Assembly (NCBI RefSeq): GCF_009727955.1
Contig: NZ_WOBR01000009.1
Location: 1 to 64,000, forward strand
DNA length: 64,000 nt
Origin: Aliivibrio fischeri
GTDB taxonomy: Bacteria > Pseudomonadota > Gammaproteobacteria > Enterobacterales > Vibrionaceae
Reading direction: 5' to 3'
Of this stretch, positions 8,829 to 19,261 are shown in pieces. Position 1 is the first letter of the stretch, and every line of letters begins with the position of its first letter. The notes under the pieces are model-generated. The model was not told the origin of the DNA and ran no database searches. It saw only the letters and a program-made list of their open reading frames with translations. Both the position numbers and the translations under genes were made by a program.

Positions 8829-10292
8829 TTAACCCAAACGATAATTAGGCGCTTCTTTCGTAATTTGAACATCATGTACGTGAGACTCTTTCATGCCTGC
8901 ACCTGAGATACGAACAAATTCAGCTTTAGTACGCATGTCTTCAATTGTTGCAGAACCTGTTAGACCCATGCTTGAACGTAGACCACCCATTTGTTGGTGA
9001 ACGATCTCTTTTAGACGACCTTTATATGCGATACGACCTTCGATACCTTCTGGTACCAATTTATCTGCTGCATTATCTGATTGGAAGTAACGGTCTGAAG
9101 AACCTTGAGACATTGCACCTAGTGAACCCATACCACGGTATGCTTTGTATGAACGACCTTGGTAAAGAATCACTTCACCTGGTGCTTCTTCTGTACCTGC
9201 GAACATTGAGCCAACCATCACACATGATGCGCCAGCTACGATTGCTTTACAGATATCACCAGAGAAACGAATACCACCATCAGCGATAACTGGAATACCG
9301 TATTCAGCCGCCGCTGCTGCTGCATCTGCAATTGCTGTTACTTGAGGAACACCCACACCTGTTACGATGCGAGTTGTACAGATTGAACCTGGGCCAATAC
9401 CCACTTTAACAGCGCTTACACCAGCTTCGATTAGTGCTTTTGCACCAGCCGCTGTTGCAACGTTACCACCAATAATATCTAAATCTGGGTATGCTGCACG
9501 AGTTTCACGGATACGGTTTAAAACACCTTCTGAGTGACCGTGTGAAGAGTCGATTAATAGAACATCTACACCCGCTTCTACTAGTGCTTTAACACGCTCT
9601 TCGTTACCAGCGCCTGCACCTACTGCAGCACCTACACGTAGACGACCACGCTCGTCTTTACATGCATTTGGTTTACGTTCTGCTTTATGGAAATCTTTTG
9701 CAGTGATCATACCGGTTAGTTGGAACTCATCGTTCACTACCAATACTTTTTCTACACGCGCTTCATGCATTTTCTCTTGAACTTCTTCACGAGTAGCGCC
9801 CTCTTTAACAGAAGCTAAACGCGATTTTGGCGTCATTACAACGTCAACTTTCTTAGATAAATCAGTTACAAAGCGAACATCACGACCAGTGATAATACCA
9901 ACAAGTTCATTAGTTTCAGTTACTACAGGGAAACCAGCAAAGCCGTGTTTCTCTGTTAGTTCTTTAACATCTTGAATAGTTGCGTCTGGACGAACAGTGA
10001 CAGGAGCAGAAACAACGCCAGCTTCAAAGATTTTAACTAGGCGAACTTCTTCAGCTTGCTGTTCAATAGACATGTTTTTGTGGATAAAACCGATGCCACC
10101 CTCTTGCGCTAATGCAATAGCAAGGCGCGCTTCTGTTACCGTATCCATAGATGCTGAGATCATTGGAATATTCAGAGAAATGTTCTTGGTTAACTGAGTG
10201 CGAAGATCAGCAGTGTTAGGAAGAACTGTTGAGTGTGCTGGGACGAGTAAAACGTCATCGAAGGTTAGAGCTTCTTTTGCGATTCGTAGCAT
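8829..10292 (-). CDS. guaB: Inosine-5'-monophosphate dehydrogenase
   Basis: GuaB oxidises IMP to XMP with NAD+, the committed step to guanine nucleotides. The (beta/alpha)8 barrel is interrupted at about residues 90-200 by two CBS domains. The catalytic loop [13 protein letters not shown] with its Cys lies near 300, the IMP site [13 protein letters not shown] follows, and the flap contains SSDRYFQ. I start at ATG 10292 ([11 protein letters not shown]) to match E. coli; a TTG two codons upstream is the alternative. The length of 487 is standard. The upstream region carries a PurR-like box overlapping the promoter. Confidence 0.98.
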   Translation of the reverse strand: MLRIAKEALTFDDVLLVPAHSTVLPNTADLRTQLTKNISLNIPMISASMDTVTEARLAIALAQEGGIGFIHKNMSIEQQAEEVRLVKIFEAGVVSAPVTVRPDATIQDVKELTEKHGFAGFPVVTETNELVGIITGRDVRFVTDLSKKVDVVMTPKSRLASVKEGATREEVQEKMHEARVEKVLVVNDEFQLTGMITAKDFHKAERKPNACKDERGRLRVGAAVGAGAGNEERVKALVEAGVDVLLIDSSHGHSEGVLNRIRETRAAYPDLDIIGGNVATAAGAKALIEAGVSAVKVGIGPGSICTTRIVTGVGVPQVTAIADAAAAAAEYGIPVIADGGIRFSGDICKAIVAGASCVMVGSMFAGTEEAPGEVILYQGRSYKAYRGMGSLGAMSQGSSDRYFQSDNAADKLVPEGIEGRIAYKGRLKEIVHQQMGGLRSSMGLTGSATIEDMRTKAEFVRISGAGMKESHVHDVQITKEAPNYRLG

Positions 10293-10382
10293 TTGCAATA
10301 TCTCACAACAAAGGTGTTTAAAGGAATAAATCCCACTTTATCGTTTCGCATAATAAAGTGTTTTGGATTTGATATTGCAGAC

Positions 10383-10413
10383 GGATTATACGCATAGCGC
10401 AAACGCTTGGCTA
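10383..10413 (-). promoter_or_regulatory. guaB promoter with PurR-like operator
   Basis: AGCGCAAACGCTTGGCT at 10396-10412 resembles the PurR box (consensus near ACGCAAACGTTTTCGT). On the minus strand it lies just upstream of TATAAT (complement of 10385-10390), so the operator would overlap the -35 region. In E. coli guaBA has a PurR site in the same place. Confidence 0.65.
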
Positions 10414-10500
10414 CACATTTATTTATTTTTAATTTGCAATTACCCCCTTGATATGTATTATATTGCCGCTAATTCCTATAGCCATGTCTAAGGCATTCTG

Positions 10501-11850
10501 ATGTCTCTCGATTCCAATCCTCGTATCTTTACTGTCTCTCGATTGAATGCTGAAGTTCGCCTATTATTAGAGAACGAGATGGGAATTGTCTGGTTAGTCG
10601 GCGAAATCTCCAATCTTACCGTGCCTGTTTCTGGCCACTGGTACCTCACTTTAAAAGACAGTCAAGCACAAGTGAAATGTGCCATGTTTAAAGGCAATAA
10701 CCGACGAGTTACCTTTAAACCACAAAACGGTAAACAAGTTCTTGTTAAAGCCCGCCTCTCTCTTTACGAACCTCGTGGTGACTATCAACTTATCATTGAA
10801 AGTATGCAACCAGAGGGAGATGGCCGTCTTCAACAAGAATTTGATCAACTCAAAATGTCACTGGCTGCTGAAGGGTTATTTGCTCAAACAGCTAAGAAGC
10901 CCTTACCTGAACAACCAAGACGTGTTGGTATCATTACTTCACAAACAGGGGCTGCCCTTTTTGATATTCTCCATGTATTAAAAAGACGAGATCCAAACCT
11001 ACCTGTTGTTATTTATCCAACCATGGTTCAAGGAAGCGGTGCCGCTATACAAATAGCTCAAGCCATTGGACGAGCTAACACTCGCAATGAATGTGATATT
11101 TTGATTGTCGGTCGAGGCGGTGGCTCATTAGAAGATCTTTGGTGTTTTAATGAAGAGATTGTAGCTAGAACAATTGCAGCAAGTGGGATCCCAATCGTGA
11201 GTGCTGTAGGGCATGAAATTGATGTTACTATTGCAGACTTTGTTGCTGATGTTCGTGCACCTACACCTTCAGCAGCTGCTGAATTAGTTAGCCGTGATTT
11301 ATCAACGCAGTTACAAACCGTTGCTCATCAAAAACGCCGTTTAAATAGTGCAATGGAACGTTATTTATCACATCAACAGCGTTCATTATCGGCTTATCAA
11401 CACCGAATTGAAAAGCAACATCCTCAGATGCAGCTAAACAATCAAAGCCAACGCTTAGATGATCTTAATCAGAGATTGATGAATCATATTCAGCAACGCC
11501 TCCAACGTCAGCAACACAGAGTTGAAAACTTAACGCTACGATTAAATAATTTATCTCCGACAAAAAGAATCTCTCAAGATAAATCACACATTGAAGAACT
11601 CAAACGTCGCTTATTAGATTCAATGGATAGAAATCTATTAATGCAACGTCATCAATTAGCTCTGGCTGCAGAGAAGCTAGATACAGTGAGTCCTTTAGCT
11701 ACCTTAATGCGTGGTTACTCCATCACCCATAATCAAGATGGGAAGATCATCACTTCAACAAAACAAGTGGAGTTAGGTGATAACATTACCACTCGTTTTG
11801 CTGATGGTGATATTACATCAACGGTAACTAAAACATCTGAACTTAGCTAA
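10501..11850 (+). CDS. xseA: Exodeoxyribonuclease VII large subunit
   Basis: XseA is the catalytic subunit of exonuclease VII, which degrades single-stranded DNA in both directions. The N-terminal OB-fold (about 1-105: [15 protein letters not shown]...GEISNL) is followed by the catalytic domain, with [16 protein letters not shown] near 200 and [26 protein letters not shown] near 235. A long Gln/Arg-rich coiled coil spans about 270-390. Length 449 matches the family. It is divergent from guaB. Its 3' end overlaps the convergent zinc-ribbon gene by eight bases with no terminator between. Confidence 0.97.
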   Translation: MSLDSNPRIFTVSRLNAEVRLLLENEMGIVWLVGEISNLTVPVSGHWYLTLKDSQAQVKCAMFKGNNRRVTFKPQNGKQVLVKARLSLYEPRGDYQLIIESMQPEGDGRLQQEFDQLKMSLAAEGLFAQTAKKPLPEQPRRVGIITSQTGAALFDILHVLKRRDPNLPVVIYPTMVQGSGAAIQIAQAIGRANTRNECDILIVGRGGGSLEDLWCFNEEIVARTIAASGIPIVSAVGHEIDVTIADFVADVRAPTPSAAAELVSRDLSTQLQTVAHQKRRLNSAMERYLSHQQRSLSAYQHRIEKQHPQMQLNNQSQRLDDLNQRLMNHIQQRLQRQQHRVENLTLRLNNLSPTKRISQDKSHIEELKRRLLDSMDRNLLMQRHQLALAAEKLDTVSPLATLMRGYSITHNQDGKIITSTKQVELGDNITTRFADGDITSTVTKTSELS

Positions 11851-12076
11851 TTGCAATTTCAGAAAATTCCGTTTTTGCTCGTGATTTAGACTTAAGTTCA
11901 TTGCAATCATGACAAAAATAGCTTGCTGCGCCACAAGCATTAAGCTTTTCCATTTCTTTACTGCAATCAGGGCAATAAGCCACTTTCTTAAAATCTATCT
12001 GACAAAAGTCACAATGATAACCCTCTTTCTGCCAACGTAATTCAGATTGGCATTTTGGACATTGATTTTCTTGCAT
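11843..12076 (-). CDS. Small zinc-ribbon protein (YfgJ-like)
   Basis: A 77-residue protein with four CxxC pairs ([22 protein letters not shown]), so it probably binds two zinc ions. The pattern and length resemble E. coli YfgJ, which is also next to the xseA/der region. The ATG at 12076 has GAAGGA seven bases upstream and is preferred over the GTG one codon earlier. Stop codons of this gene and xseA share the palindrome TTAGCTAA. Function is unknown; zinc ribbons usually bind nucleic acid or protein. Confidence 0.85.
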   Translation of the reverse strand: MQENQCPKCQSELRWQKEGYHCDFCQIDFKKVAYCPDCSKEMEKLNACGAASYFCHDCNELKSKSRAKTEFSEIAIS

Positions 12077-12136
12077 CACTCATTCCTTCTTTAATCGTTC
12101 TTATTCAATAATACTCTTTATTCAGTATATTCAAAT

Positions 12137-12298
12137 GATGTGGATCTTCATGCTTATAGGGATCTGATCAGCGATCATGCCCTTTAAGAACATTTATATA
12201 ACCACACCCCGAAAGCATTAGTTACATATGCTGTTTTTCAATTTAAAACCACATTAAAATCTAAATTTAACATTTAATATCAGAAGATCCAGCACATC
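12137..12298. repeat. Intergenic region bounded by a short inverted repeat
   Basis: GATGTGGATCTTC (12137-12149) and GAAGATCCAGCACATC (12283-12298) are inverted copies differing by a three-base insertion. The 162 bp between their outer ends contain no recognisable gene. The whole spacer 12077-12393 is otherwise AT-rich and featureless. The span may be a small mobile palindrome remnant; this is weakly supported. Confidence 0.4.
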
Positions 12299-12393
12299 AA
12301 TCATTCTTTGGCTTATGATTTTCAGTGAAAAATACTCTAATTACACAAAATGCAGAATGAAATATACATGGAATGTAATTTCCATTTTTTAGA

Positions 12394-13269
12394 TTATTTT
12401 TTAATCGATGTTGTTAGCATAAGGAGCTCTTGTTCGCTTTTCTCTTCCAATTTGACGGTAATTGTTGCGTATTCTTTAAATGAACTAACATGCGTACCAC
12501 CACAAGGAAGTTTTGCTATTCCATCTATACCAAAATCTACTATCCAGTAACGTGAATCGGTTAACGCTTTACCATCACATTGCATAGTTACTTGGCTTTC
12601 TAGGGCAAGCCACTCAATAATTTGATGATTGACTGCTTCTTCTATTGTCTTAAGATCCGCCATCATCTCTGCACTATTAAGACCACGCTTACGTAATGTT
12701 TTACCTAAACGATATACATCTTCACAATGATCTTCAGATACAAAGCTGGTTTCTTGCGCATAGCTATTAAAATTATAGTGACCTAATTCGTCTTTTCTAT
12801 CAGCATCTTTACGCCAGTAGTTAGCATGAAGCACTTTATTTAGTGCTAAATAAGCAATATGCCCTGCACTATGACCACGACTTAATGCTTTTTGATACTC
12901 CTCATCAACACGCAAAGTAACAATATTTTCTACTGCTATATCCGCATCTTTAGAGATTAAATGCGAAACAACAAAGACCCATCCCTCTTCGCCACGTTTA
13001 ATTGGAATATCTTTTCCAATATAAAGCTCACCTGTAGCAAGTTCTATAGCTCCAGTTTGACAAGCAAGTACTGAGTATTCTTCATTATTAATCAGTATTA
13101 CACCTTTATCTTCTGGGTGATCTGGCCAAATATGGCTAACAGGGTGGAATGGCGTCTCTTTAGTAATTACCCACTTTCCTTGCTCTGTTTCTTTGATAAG
13201 TAGCACTGTGGAGTCTGATTGCCATGTGTTATGACAAAATAAAATTTCGGTTGCTGCTAATTGAGTCAT
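12394..13269 (-). CDS. Alanyl-tRNA editing protein, AlaX-like
   Basis: Free-standing AlaX proteins resemble the editing domain of alanyl-tRNA synthetase and deacylate mischarged Ser- or Gly-tRNA(Ala). The zinc-binding motifs are visible: RGHSAGH (two His) near residue 131 and CGGTHV (Cys and His) near 255. Length (291) fits the class with an N-terminal beta-barrel extension. It is monocistronic, downstream of der and separated from it by a terminator. It could also be described only as a threonyl/alanyl-tRNA synthetase SAD-domain protein; the tRNA substrate is inferred. Confidence 0.85.
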   Translation of the reverse strand: MTQLAATEILFCHNTWQSDSTVLLIKETEQGKWVITKETPFHPVSHIWPDHPEDKGVILINNEEYSVLACQTGAIELATGELYIGKDIPIKRGEEGWVFVVSHLISKDADIAVENIVTLRVDEEYQKALSRGHSAGHIAYLALNKVLHANYWRKDADRKDELGHYNFNSYAQETSFVSEDHCEDVYRLGKTLRKRGLNSAEMMADLKTIEEAVNHQIIEWLALESQVTMQCDGKALTDSRYWIVDFGIDGIAKLPCGGTHVSSFKEYATITVKLEEKSEQELLMLTTSIKK

Positions 13270-13280
13270 GATTTTTACCT

Positions 13281-13312
13281 AAAAAAAACGCCCAACAACT
13301 AGATGGGCGTTT
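13281..13312 (-). terminator. Rho-independent terminator of der
   Basis: Read on the minus strand, AAACGCCCA pairs with TGGGCGTTT (13304-13312 with 13286-13294) and is followed by eight T residues. It lies just after der and ahead of the AlaX gene. Confidence 0.9.
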
Positions 13313-13348
13313 TATTATTTAATATACATTTAAGAACGTAACTCTGGA

Positions 13349-14851
13349 TTACTTCTTGTTGCGGTTTTTCACTGCACCTAACAGACGCTTGCGTTGACGC
13401 TCTTGCGACATAGTTAGTTTGCCACCACGATCTTCAAATGGGTTTTCGCTATTCTGGAATTGAATACGAATTGGAGTGCCCATAATTTCTAAAGACTTAC
13501 GGTAGTAGTTCATTAAGAAACGTTTGTATGAAGATGGTAATTCTTTCACTTGGTTACCGTGAATAACGATAAGTGGTGGATTGTAACCACCTGCGTGAGC
13601 GTATTTTAGCTTCACACGACGGCCACGAACCAATGGTGGTTGGTGATCATCTTGTGCCATTTTCATGATACGAGTTAGAACAGAAGTACCAACACGCTTA
13701 GTAGCAGAAACGTATGCTTCTTGAACTGATTCGTATAAGTGACCTACACCAGTACCATGTAGAGCTGAAATAAAGTGAATACGAGCAAAATCAACAAAAC
13801 CTAAACGGCGATCAAGTTCAGATTTTACTTTTTCTTTCACATCGTTATCTAAACCATCCCATTTGTTCACAGCAATTACTAATGAACGACCCGCATTAAG
13901 CGCAAAACCTAATAAACTTAAATCTTGATCTGAGATGTTTTCACGAGCATCAATCACCAGTAGAACAACGTTTGCATCTTCAACGGCTTTTAATGTTTTG
14001 ATTACAGAGAATTTTTCTACGGTTTCATTAATACGGCCACGACGACGAACACCTGCAGTATCAATTAATACGTATTCTTGACCTTCACGTTCCATAGGAA
14101 TGTAAATAGAGTCACGAGTTGTACCAGGCATATCGTAAACCACCACACGTTCTTCACCAAGAATACGGTTAGTCAGTGTCGATTTACCTACGTTTGGACG
14201 ACCAATGATAGCTAGTTTAATAGGTTGATCCTGAAGACGAGCAAAATCTTTCTCTGCATCTTCTTCAGTTAGATCTTTCTCTTCGTCTTCAAAATCTTCA
14301 AATTCAGTTAAATCAGTGATTTCACCGTTTTCATCTTTCAAAGACTCTTCAACAAGCTCTTCCATAAAAGGAGCTAAAGCAAGTTCGAGTAAAGACGTTA
14401 CACCACGCCCGTGTGAAGCTGCAATTTGGTATACTTTATTCATACCTAATTGCCAGAACTCAGCACTTGCAGCATCAGCATCAATACCATCGATCTTGTT
14501 AACAACTAAGAACGTTGGCTTTTCTCGTGAACGTAAGTGTTTTGCAATGGCTTCATCTGCAGATGTTAAACCAGCACGACCATCAACCATAAATAGCACA
14601 ACATCAGCTTCTTCGATCGCAGCTAATGACTGTTCTGCCATTTTAGTTTCAACGCCTTGTTCTGTTCCATCGATACCGCCGGTATCAATCAGAATGAATT
14701 CTTGCTCTTCTAACTTAGCTCGTCCGTATTTACGGTCACGAGTTAAACCAGGAAAGTCAGCAACTAATGCATCCCTTGTGCGTGTAAGACGGTTAAATAG
14801 CGTCGATTTACCAACATTTGGACGCCCTACCAGAGCAACAACAGGAATCAT
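13349..14851 (-). CDS. der: Ribosome-assembly GTPase Der (EngA)
   Basis: Der is an essential double-GTPase that matures the 50S ribosomal subunit. The first G domain begins at residue 8 ([14 protein letters not shown], then DTGGI, NKID). An acidic linker of about 30 residues precedes the second G domain near 217 ([24 protein letters not shown]). The KH-like domain follows and the tail is basic ([16 protein letters not shown]). Length 500 is typical. It follows bamB, but a terminator-like hairpin and a palindromic element separate them, so an additional der promoter near 14860-14890 is possible. Confidence 0.98.
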   Translation of the reverse strand: MIPVVALVGRPNVGKSTLFNRLTRTRDALVADFPGLTRDRKYGRAKLEEQEFILIDTGGIDGTEQGVETKMAEQSLAAIEEADVVLFMVDGRAGLTSADEAIAKHLRSREKPTFLVVNKIDGIDADAASAEFWQLGMNKVYQIAASHGRGVTSLLELALAPFMEELVEESLKDENGEITDLTEFEDFEDEEKDLTEEDAEKDFARLQDQPIKLAIIGRPNVGKSTLTNRILGEERVVVYDMPGTTRDSIYIPMEREGQEYVLIDTAGVRRRGRINETVEKFSVIKTLKAVEDANVVLLVIDARENISDQDLSLLGFALNAGRSLVIAVNKWDGLDNDVKEKVKSELDRRLGFVDFARIHFISALHGTGVGHLYESVQEAYVSATKRVGTSVLTRIMKMAQDDHQPPLVRGRRVKLKYAHAGGYNPPLIVIHGNQVKELPSSYKRFLMNYYRKSLEIMGTPIRIQFQNSENPFEDRGGKLTMSQERQRKRLLGAVKNRNKK

Positions 14852-14891
14852 ATATACCTCTTTATTTAATCATAGGCATAGCGCGAGCTAA

Positions 14892-14950
14892 TACCAATTT
14901 GATGATGGTTTTGACTGATTCATTACACATAAAGCCATCACCAAATTGGA
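14892..14950. repeat. Palindromic TACCAAT element between bamB and der
   Basis: The left arm CCAATTTGATGATGGTTTT (from 14894) and the right arm ending CACCAAATTGG (14949) are inverted copies differing at about two positions in 19. The left end TACCAATTT is preceded by TAA, as in two other elements of this window (22805 and 56556). It is probably a small MITE-like repeat or its remnant. Confidence 0.6.
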
Positions 14951-14973
14951 TTATCTTTCACTATCTAAAAACA

Positions 14974-15007
14974 ATAAAAGGCCCCAAAACCAAAAGGACT
15001 TGGAGCC
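14974..15007 (-). terminator. Possible terminator of bamB
   Basis: On the minus strand GGCTCCAA (complement of 15000-15007) pairs with TTGGGGCC (14980-14987), one mismatch, followed by TTTTATTG. It would end or attenuate the rlmN-to-bamB transcript before der. Confidence 0.6.
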
Positions 15008-15032
15008 AATTCACAATTATAGCAAATAAATA

Positions 15033-16190
15033 TTATTTAATTCGCATTTTTTTGATATCGCCTTCGCGAGTAACAACGAGGAAGCTGTCTTCAACTAAAA
15101 TTGGAGAAACGGCAATACCATCACTGTCTATCTCTTGTTGAGACATAAACAGCCCAGTATCTCTATCTAACCAATGTAAATAACCTTCGCTATCCGCTAA
15201 AACAATATAGCTATCAATGATCATTGGTGATGTTAATTGACGATACTCTAACTCTTCGTTGCTCCAAAGTTCAGTACCACTTCGAGCATCAACAGCAACA
15301 ACGTGATCTTTCTCTGTTACTAAGAAGAGTCGCTTACCATCAGATGACATATTCATAGCTGATGAATAATTGCGTTTCCATACCGGTTGGCCTGTACGTA
15401 AATCTAACGCAATTAACTGGCCATTGTAGCCAATAGTAAATAGTCGACTACCAAGGATCAGTGGTGAAGCATCAACATCAACCAAACGATCAATTTCTGT
15501 CGCACCTTTTGGTGTACCAACTGGTTGTTGCCATAATAGTTGACCTTTTGAAATCAACGCTGCCGCTAAGCGACCATTAGACATCCCCCAAAACACACCG
15601 CCTGAAATGCTCACAGGAGCACTATCACCACGAAGTGTTAAGTTTGGTACTTCACTATTGATTTGCCATTGTTCCACACCCGTTTCTGCATCAAAAGCTA
15701 TTAATGCTCCACGACTGGTGTGAACCATGACGTAACCTTCATCAGCCAGTGGTTTAGCTAATACTTCACCATCCACCTTCTCACGCCATAACTCTTCACC
15801 GGTTTCTGCATCAAGAGTGATAAGTTCACCATTTTCAGAACCAATAAAAACTTTACCGTAAGTCAGTGTTAAACCACCAGATAGTCGAGCTGTATCATCT
15901 TGCTCTAAATCTCTTTCCCAAATGGTCTTGCCATTTTCAGGATCCAGAGCTTTAACAAGACCATCTCGACTAGCAACGTATATTTTTTGATAAGCATATA
16001 CTGGTGTTAGACGTGAAAAATAATGTCCAACACCATCACCAATTGAACTTGTCCATTCCGTTGTTGGTTCAAATTGATTCTGAACAACAGGAACCGGTGC
16101 CATTACGATTGTATCTTCTTCACTCGCACAGCCAAAAAGCATCGAGAAACCAAAGGTACATAACGCCGCTTTTTTTAACACCTTACGCAT
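15033..16190 (-). CDS. bamB: Outer-membrane assembly lipoprotein BamB
   Basis: BamB is a periplasm-facing lipoprotein of the BAM complex that inserts beta-barrel proteins into the outer membrane. The N-terminus is a lipoprotein signal peptide ending in the lipobox LFGC, so lipidation is expected at Cys21. The rest is an eight-bladed beta-propeller made of PQQ-type repeats (for example KIYVASRDGLVKALDPENGKT and LITLDAETGEELW). Length 385 is usual. It lies 10 bases after yfgM in the conserved series. E. coli bamB is likewise just upstream of der. Confidence 0.95.
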   Translation of the reverse strand: MRKVLKKAALCTFGFSMLFGCASEEDTIVMAPVPVVQNQFEPTTEWTSSIGDGVGHYFSRLTPVYAYQKIYVASRDGLVKALDPENGKTIWERDLEQDDTARLSGGLTLTYGKVFIGSENGELITLDAETGEELWREKVDGEVLAKPLADEGYVMVHTSRGALIAFDAETGVEQWQINSEVPNLTLRGDSAPVSISGGVFWGMSNGRLAAALISKGQLLWQQPVGTPKGATEIDRLVDVDASPLILGSRLFTIGYNGQLIALDLRTGQPVWKRNYSSAMNMSSDGKRLFLVTEKDHVVAVDARSGTELWSNEELEYRQLTSPMIIDSYIVLADSEGYLHWLDRDTGLFMSQQEIDSDGIAVSPILVEDSFLVVTREGDIKKMRIK

Positions 16191-16200
16191 TCAGTTGTCC

Positions 16201-16812
16201 TTACTCAGCTAAATCATCCAGTTTCATTTGAACTGCTTGGTTCATGCCTGCTTGAAGTGCTTCAGTATAAGCAGAACGAGCAGTTGCAATATCACCTTGA
16301 CGAAGTGCGATGTCACCTTTTAATTCAGCAACACGAGCAGCCCAACTTGCTGGTTTAACATTAGCTAATGTTGCTAATGCGGCATCAAAGTTATCTTGTT
16401 CAGCTTGAATACGAGCAGAACGAACTTGAGCCATTGCTGTTAGTGATTCATCTTTGCTGTTACTAGCAACCCAATTTAATTGCTCAAGTGCATTTTCAAG
16501 CTGCCCAGCTTCAACTTGTACTTTAGCTAACTGAAGTGCCGCTAATGATGCGTATTCACTGCTTTTATTTGCATCAATAAATGCTTGTGTAGATTCAATC
16601 GCATCTGCACCAGAAGCTTGTAACGCAGTTAGCGCTCTTTCATAGGCAGCAGAAGCTGTTTCTTTCGCAGTAATCTGTGATGATTGGTAATATTTCCAAC
16701 CCAAGATTGCACCAATACCAACAACACCACCAATAACGACAGCCTTGCCATTTTCTTTCCACCAACTTTTAATGGCTTCAACTTGTTGTTCTTCAGTTTC
16801 GTAGGCTTCCAC
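16201..16812 (-). CDS. yfgM: YfgM family protein, ancillary SecYEG translocon subunit
   Basis: YfgM is an inner-membrane TPR-like protein that links SecYEG with periplasmic chaperones such as PpiD. The 203 residues begin with a short cytoplasmic segment (METEEQQVEAIKSWWKE type), followed by a single transmembrane helix at about 23-43 (VVIGGVVGIGAILGWKYY). The periplasmic Ala/Gln-rich helical repeats continue to the end. It sits between hisS and bamB with 11- and 10-base gaps, so it is within the operon. Chaperone role is from E. coli work. Confidence 0.92.
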   Translation of the reverse strand: MEAYETEEQQVEAIKSWWKENGKAVVIGGVVGIGAILGWKYYQSSQITAKETASAAYERALTALQASGADAIESTQAFIDANKSSEYASLAALQLAKVQVEAGQLENALEQLNWVASNSKDESLTAMAQVRSARIQAEQDNFDAALATLANVKPASWAARVAELKGDIALRQGDIATARSAYTEALQAGMNQAVQMKLDDLAE

Positions 16813-16823
16813 GTCCTATCCTC

Positions 16824-18092
16824 TTAAATCAATTCAGCTAATTTTGTGAATACGTCTGATTGTGGCAGAGTCTCTTGCTCGCCATTACGTAAATCTTTAA
16901 CGTTAACTGTTTGCTCTGCAACTTCAGTTTCACCTAGGATTAGGGCTACTGCTGCACCTGCATTATCAGCACGTTTAAATTGCTTTTTAAAATTACCACC
17001 ACCGAAGTGACACATAACTCGTAAGCCTGGAACTTGTTCACGCAGTGACTCAGCCAGTTTCATACCAGCCATAAGTGTGCCTTCACCAGCTGTTACCATG
17101 TATACGTCAACAGAGCGACGAACATCTGTTAATTCTAATGTTTCCATTAGAAGAACAAGGCGTTCTAAGCCCATAGCAAAGCCAACTGCAGGTGTTGTTT
17201 TACCACCAAGTTGCTCAACTAGACCATCGTAACGGCCACCACCACATACTGTACCTTGAGCACCTAAACTTTCTGTAATCCACTCAAAAACAGTACGGTT
17301 ATAATAATCTAAACCGCGAACTAAACGTTCATTAACTTGATATTGGATGCCAGCAGCGTCAAGTAGTTCACATAATCCAGAAAAATGTGCTTTAGAATCG
17401 TCATCTAAGTATTCTGATAGCTTAGGTGCATCACCTAAAATTGCTTGAACATCAGGATTCTTAGTATCTAATACACGCATTGGGTTTGTGTGCATACGAC
17501 GCTTACAATCTTCATCTAATACATCTAAATGCTGCTCTAAGAAAGCAACTAATGCTGTACGGTAGTTAGCACGAGCTTCTAGTGAACCAATTGAGTTCAA
17601 CTCTAAACGAACGTGTTGATCGATACCTAATTCACGCCATAAACGAGCTGTCATCATGATCAATTCAGCATCAACATCAGGACCGTTTAAGCCAAAAACT
17701 TCAACACCTACTTGGTGGAATTGACGGTAACGACCTTTTTGAGGACGTTCATGACGGAACATTGGACCCATGTACCATAAACGTTGCTCTTGGTTGTACA
17801 GTAAACCATTTTCAATTCCTGCACGAACACAACCCGCTGTACCTTCAGGACGAAGAGTCAAGCTATCGCCATTACGGTCTTCAAACGTATACATCTCTTT
17901 TTCTACAACATCAGTTACTTCACCGATAGCGCGTTTAAATAGATGAGTTTGCTCAACAATTGGCATGCGAACTTCGTTATAACCGTATGCGCTGATAACG
18001 CGTTTTACGCTATCTTCAACTTTTTGCCACAATGGAGACTGTGTTGGAAGGCAATCATTCATGCCTCGAATTGCTTGGATTGTTTTAGCCAC
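16824..18092 (-). CDS. hisS: Histidyl-tRNA synthetase
   Basis: HisS charges tRNA(His). It is a class II synthetase of 422 residues: motif 1 near 40-80, motif 2 with [20 protein letters not shown] near 110-130, the HisA loop with [13 protein letters not shown] near 260, motif 3 with GFAMGLERL near 310, and a C-terminal anticodon-binding domain starting at about 330. It lies 38 bases after ispG in the same direction. Confidence 0.98.
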   Translation of the reverse strand: MAKTIQAIRGMNDCLPTQSPLWQKVEDSVKRVISAYGYNEVRMPIVEQTHLFKRAIGEVTDVVEKEMYTFEDRNGDSLTLRPEGTAGCVRAGIENGLLYNQEQRLWYMGPMFRHERPQKGRYRQFHQVGVEVFGLNGPDVDAELIMMTARLWRELGIDQHVRLELNSIGSLEARANYRTALVAFLEQHLDVLDEDCKRRMHTNPMRVLDTKNPDVQAILGDAPKLSEYLDDDSKAHFSGLCELLDAAGIQYQVNERLVRGLDYYNRTVFEWITESLGAQGTVCGGGRYDGLVEQLGGKTTPAVGFAMGLERLVLLMETLELTDVRRSVDVYMVTAGEGTLMAGMKLAESLREQVPGLRVMCHFGGGNFKKQFKRADNAGAAVALILGETEVAEQTVNVKDLRNGEQETLPQSDVFTKLAELI

Positions 18093-18130
18093 GTTTACTT
18101 CCCAATGGGTTTGTTTATATCTACTACCAA

Positions 18131-19249
18131 TCAGTCGATCTGATTGATATCAATTTGGTTTTCTTTTGATAACGTTGCCGCTTTTGCGCGGATCTTTGCT
18201 TCTAGTTGATCAACAATGTTGTCGTTATCAAAGCGCTCTTTCTGACGTACTCCGTCTTCATAAAAAGCACTCTTACGGTTACTACCCGCGATACCCATAT
18301 GTGAAACTTCAGCTTCACCAGGGCCATTTACTACACATCCAATAAGAGATACATCCATTGGTGTGATTAAATCTTCTAAACGTTGCTCAAGTTCATTCAC
18401 TGTTGCTATCACATCAAACTCTTGACGAGAGCATGTAGGACAAGCAATGAAGTTAATACCACGAGAACGAATGCGCAATGATTTTAAGATATCAAAACCA
18501 ACTTTAATTTCTTCAACGGGATCCGCTGCTAAAGAAATTCGTAATGTGTCACCGATACCTTCAGATAGCAGCATACCCAAACCAACCGCTGATTTAACAG
18601 AACCAGCACGAGCGCCACCCGCTTCAGTAATACCTAAATGTAATGGTTGAGCTATTTGTTTTGCTAATAGACGATATGAATCAACCGCAAGGAAAACATC
18701 AGATGCTTTTACACTTACTTTAAATTGGTCAAAATTAAGACGATCTAAAATATCAACATGACGCATTGCTGATTCTAATAACGCTTCAGCTGTTGGTTCT
18801 TTATATTTTGCTTGAATGTCTTTTTCTAATGAGCCGCCATTAACACCAATTCGAATTGGAATATTTTTATCACGAGCACAATCAACTACTGAGCGAATAC
18901 GCTGTTCATTACCAATATTACCAGGGTTAATACGTAAACAATCAACACCATACTCCGCAACTTGAAGAGCAATACGGTAGTCAAAATGAATATCAGCAAC
19001 CAGTGGAACTGATACCTGTTGTTTAATTAGTTTGAATGCTTCAGCAGCGTCCATTGTCGGTACAGAAACTCGAACAATATCTGCGCCTACTTTTTCAAGA
19101 GACTTAATTTGAGCAACAGTGGCATCTACATCAGTAGTACGTGTATTCGTCATTGATTGAACGGCAATGGGAGCACCATCACCAATAGGAACATTACCCA
19201 CATAAATGCGAGTAGATTGACGACGTTTAATTGGGGACTCTATATGCAT
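18131..19249 (-). CDS. ispG: 4-hydroxy-3-methylbut-2-enyl diphosphate synthase (IspG/GcpE)
   Basis: IspG reduces methylerythritol cyclodiphosphate to HMBPP in the MEP isoprenoid pathway. The N-terminal TIM-barrel begins with [20 protein letters not shown] and the C-terminal domain carries the [4Fe-4S] ligands ([11 protein letters not shown] near 270, [10 protein letters not shown] near 305). Length 372 equals E. coli IspG. It follows rodZ by 12 bases. It needs Fe-S assembly, which the window supplies through the isc genes. Confidence 0.98.
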   Translation of the reverse strand: MHIESPIKRRQSTRIYVGNVPIGDGAPIAVQSMTNTRTTDVDATVAQIKSLEKVGADIVRVSVPTMDAAEAFKLIKQQVSVPLVADIHFDYRIALQVAEYGVDCLRINPGNIGNEQRIRSVVDCARDKNIPIRIGVNGGSLEKDIQAKYKEPTAEALLESAMRHVDILDRLNFDQFKVSVKASDVFLAVDSYRLLAKQIAQPLHLGITEAGGARAGSVKSAVGLGMLLSEGIGDTLRISLAADPVEEIKVGFDILKSLRIRSRGINFIACPTCSRQEFDVIATVNELEQRLEDLITPMDVSLIGCVVNGPGEAEVSHMGIAGSNRKSAFYEDGVRQKERFDNDNIVDQLEAKIRAKAATLSKENQIDINQID

Positions 19250-19261
19250 GGAATCAACTCA

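Noticed and set aside
8945..9289. 114-codon plus-strand frame inside guaB
   Set aside because: It lies antisense to the highly conserved IMP dehydrogenase; leucine-rich composition is the shadow of its codons.
14316..14891. 191-codon plus-strand frame inside der
   Set aside because: A long antisense frame within a very conserved GTPase; Ser/Pro-rich low-complexity reading indicates a shadow.
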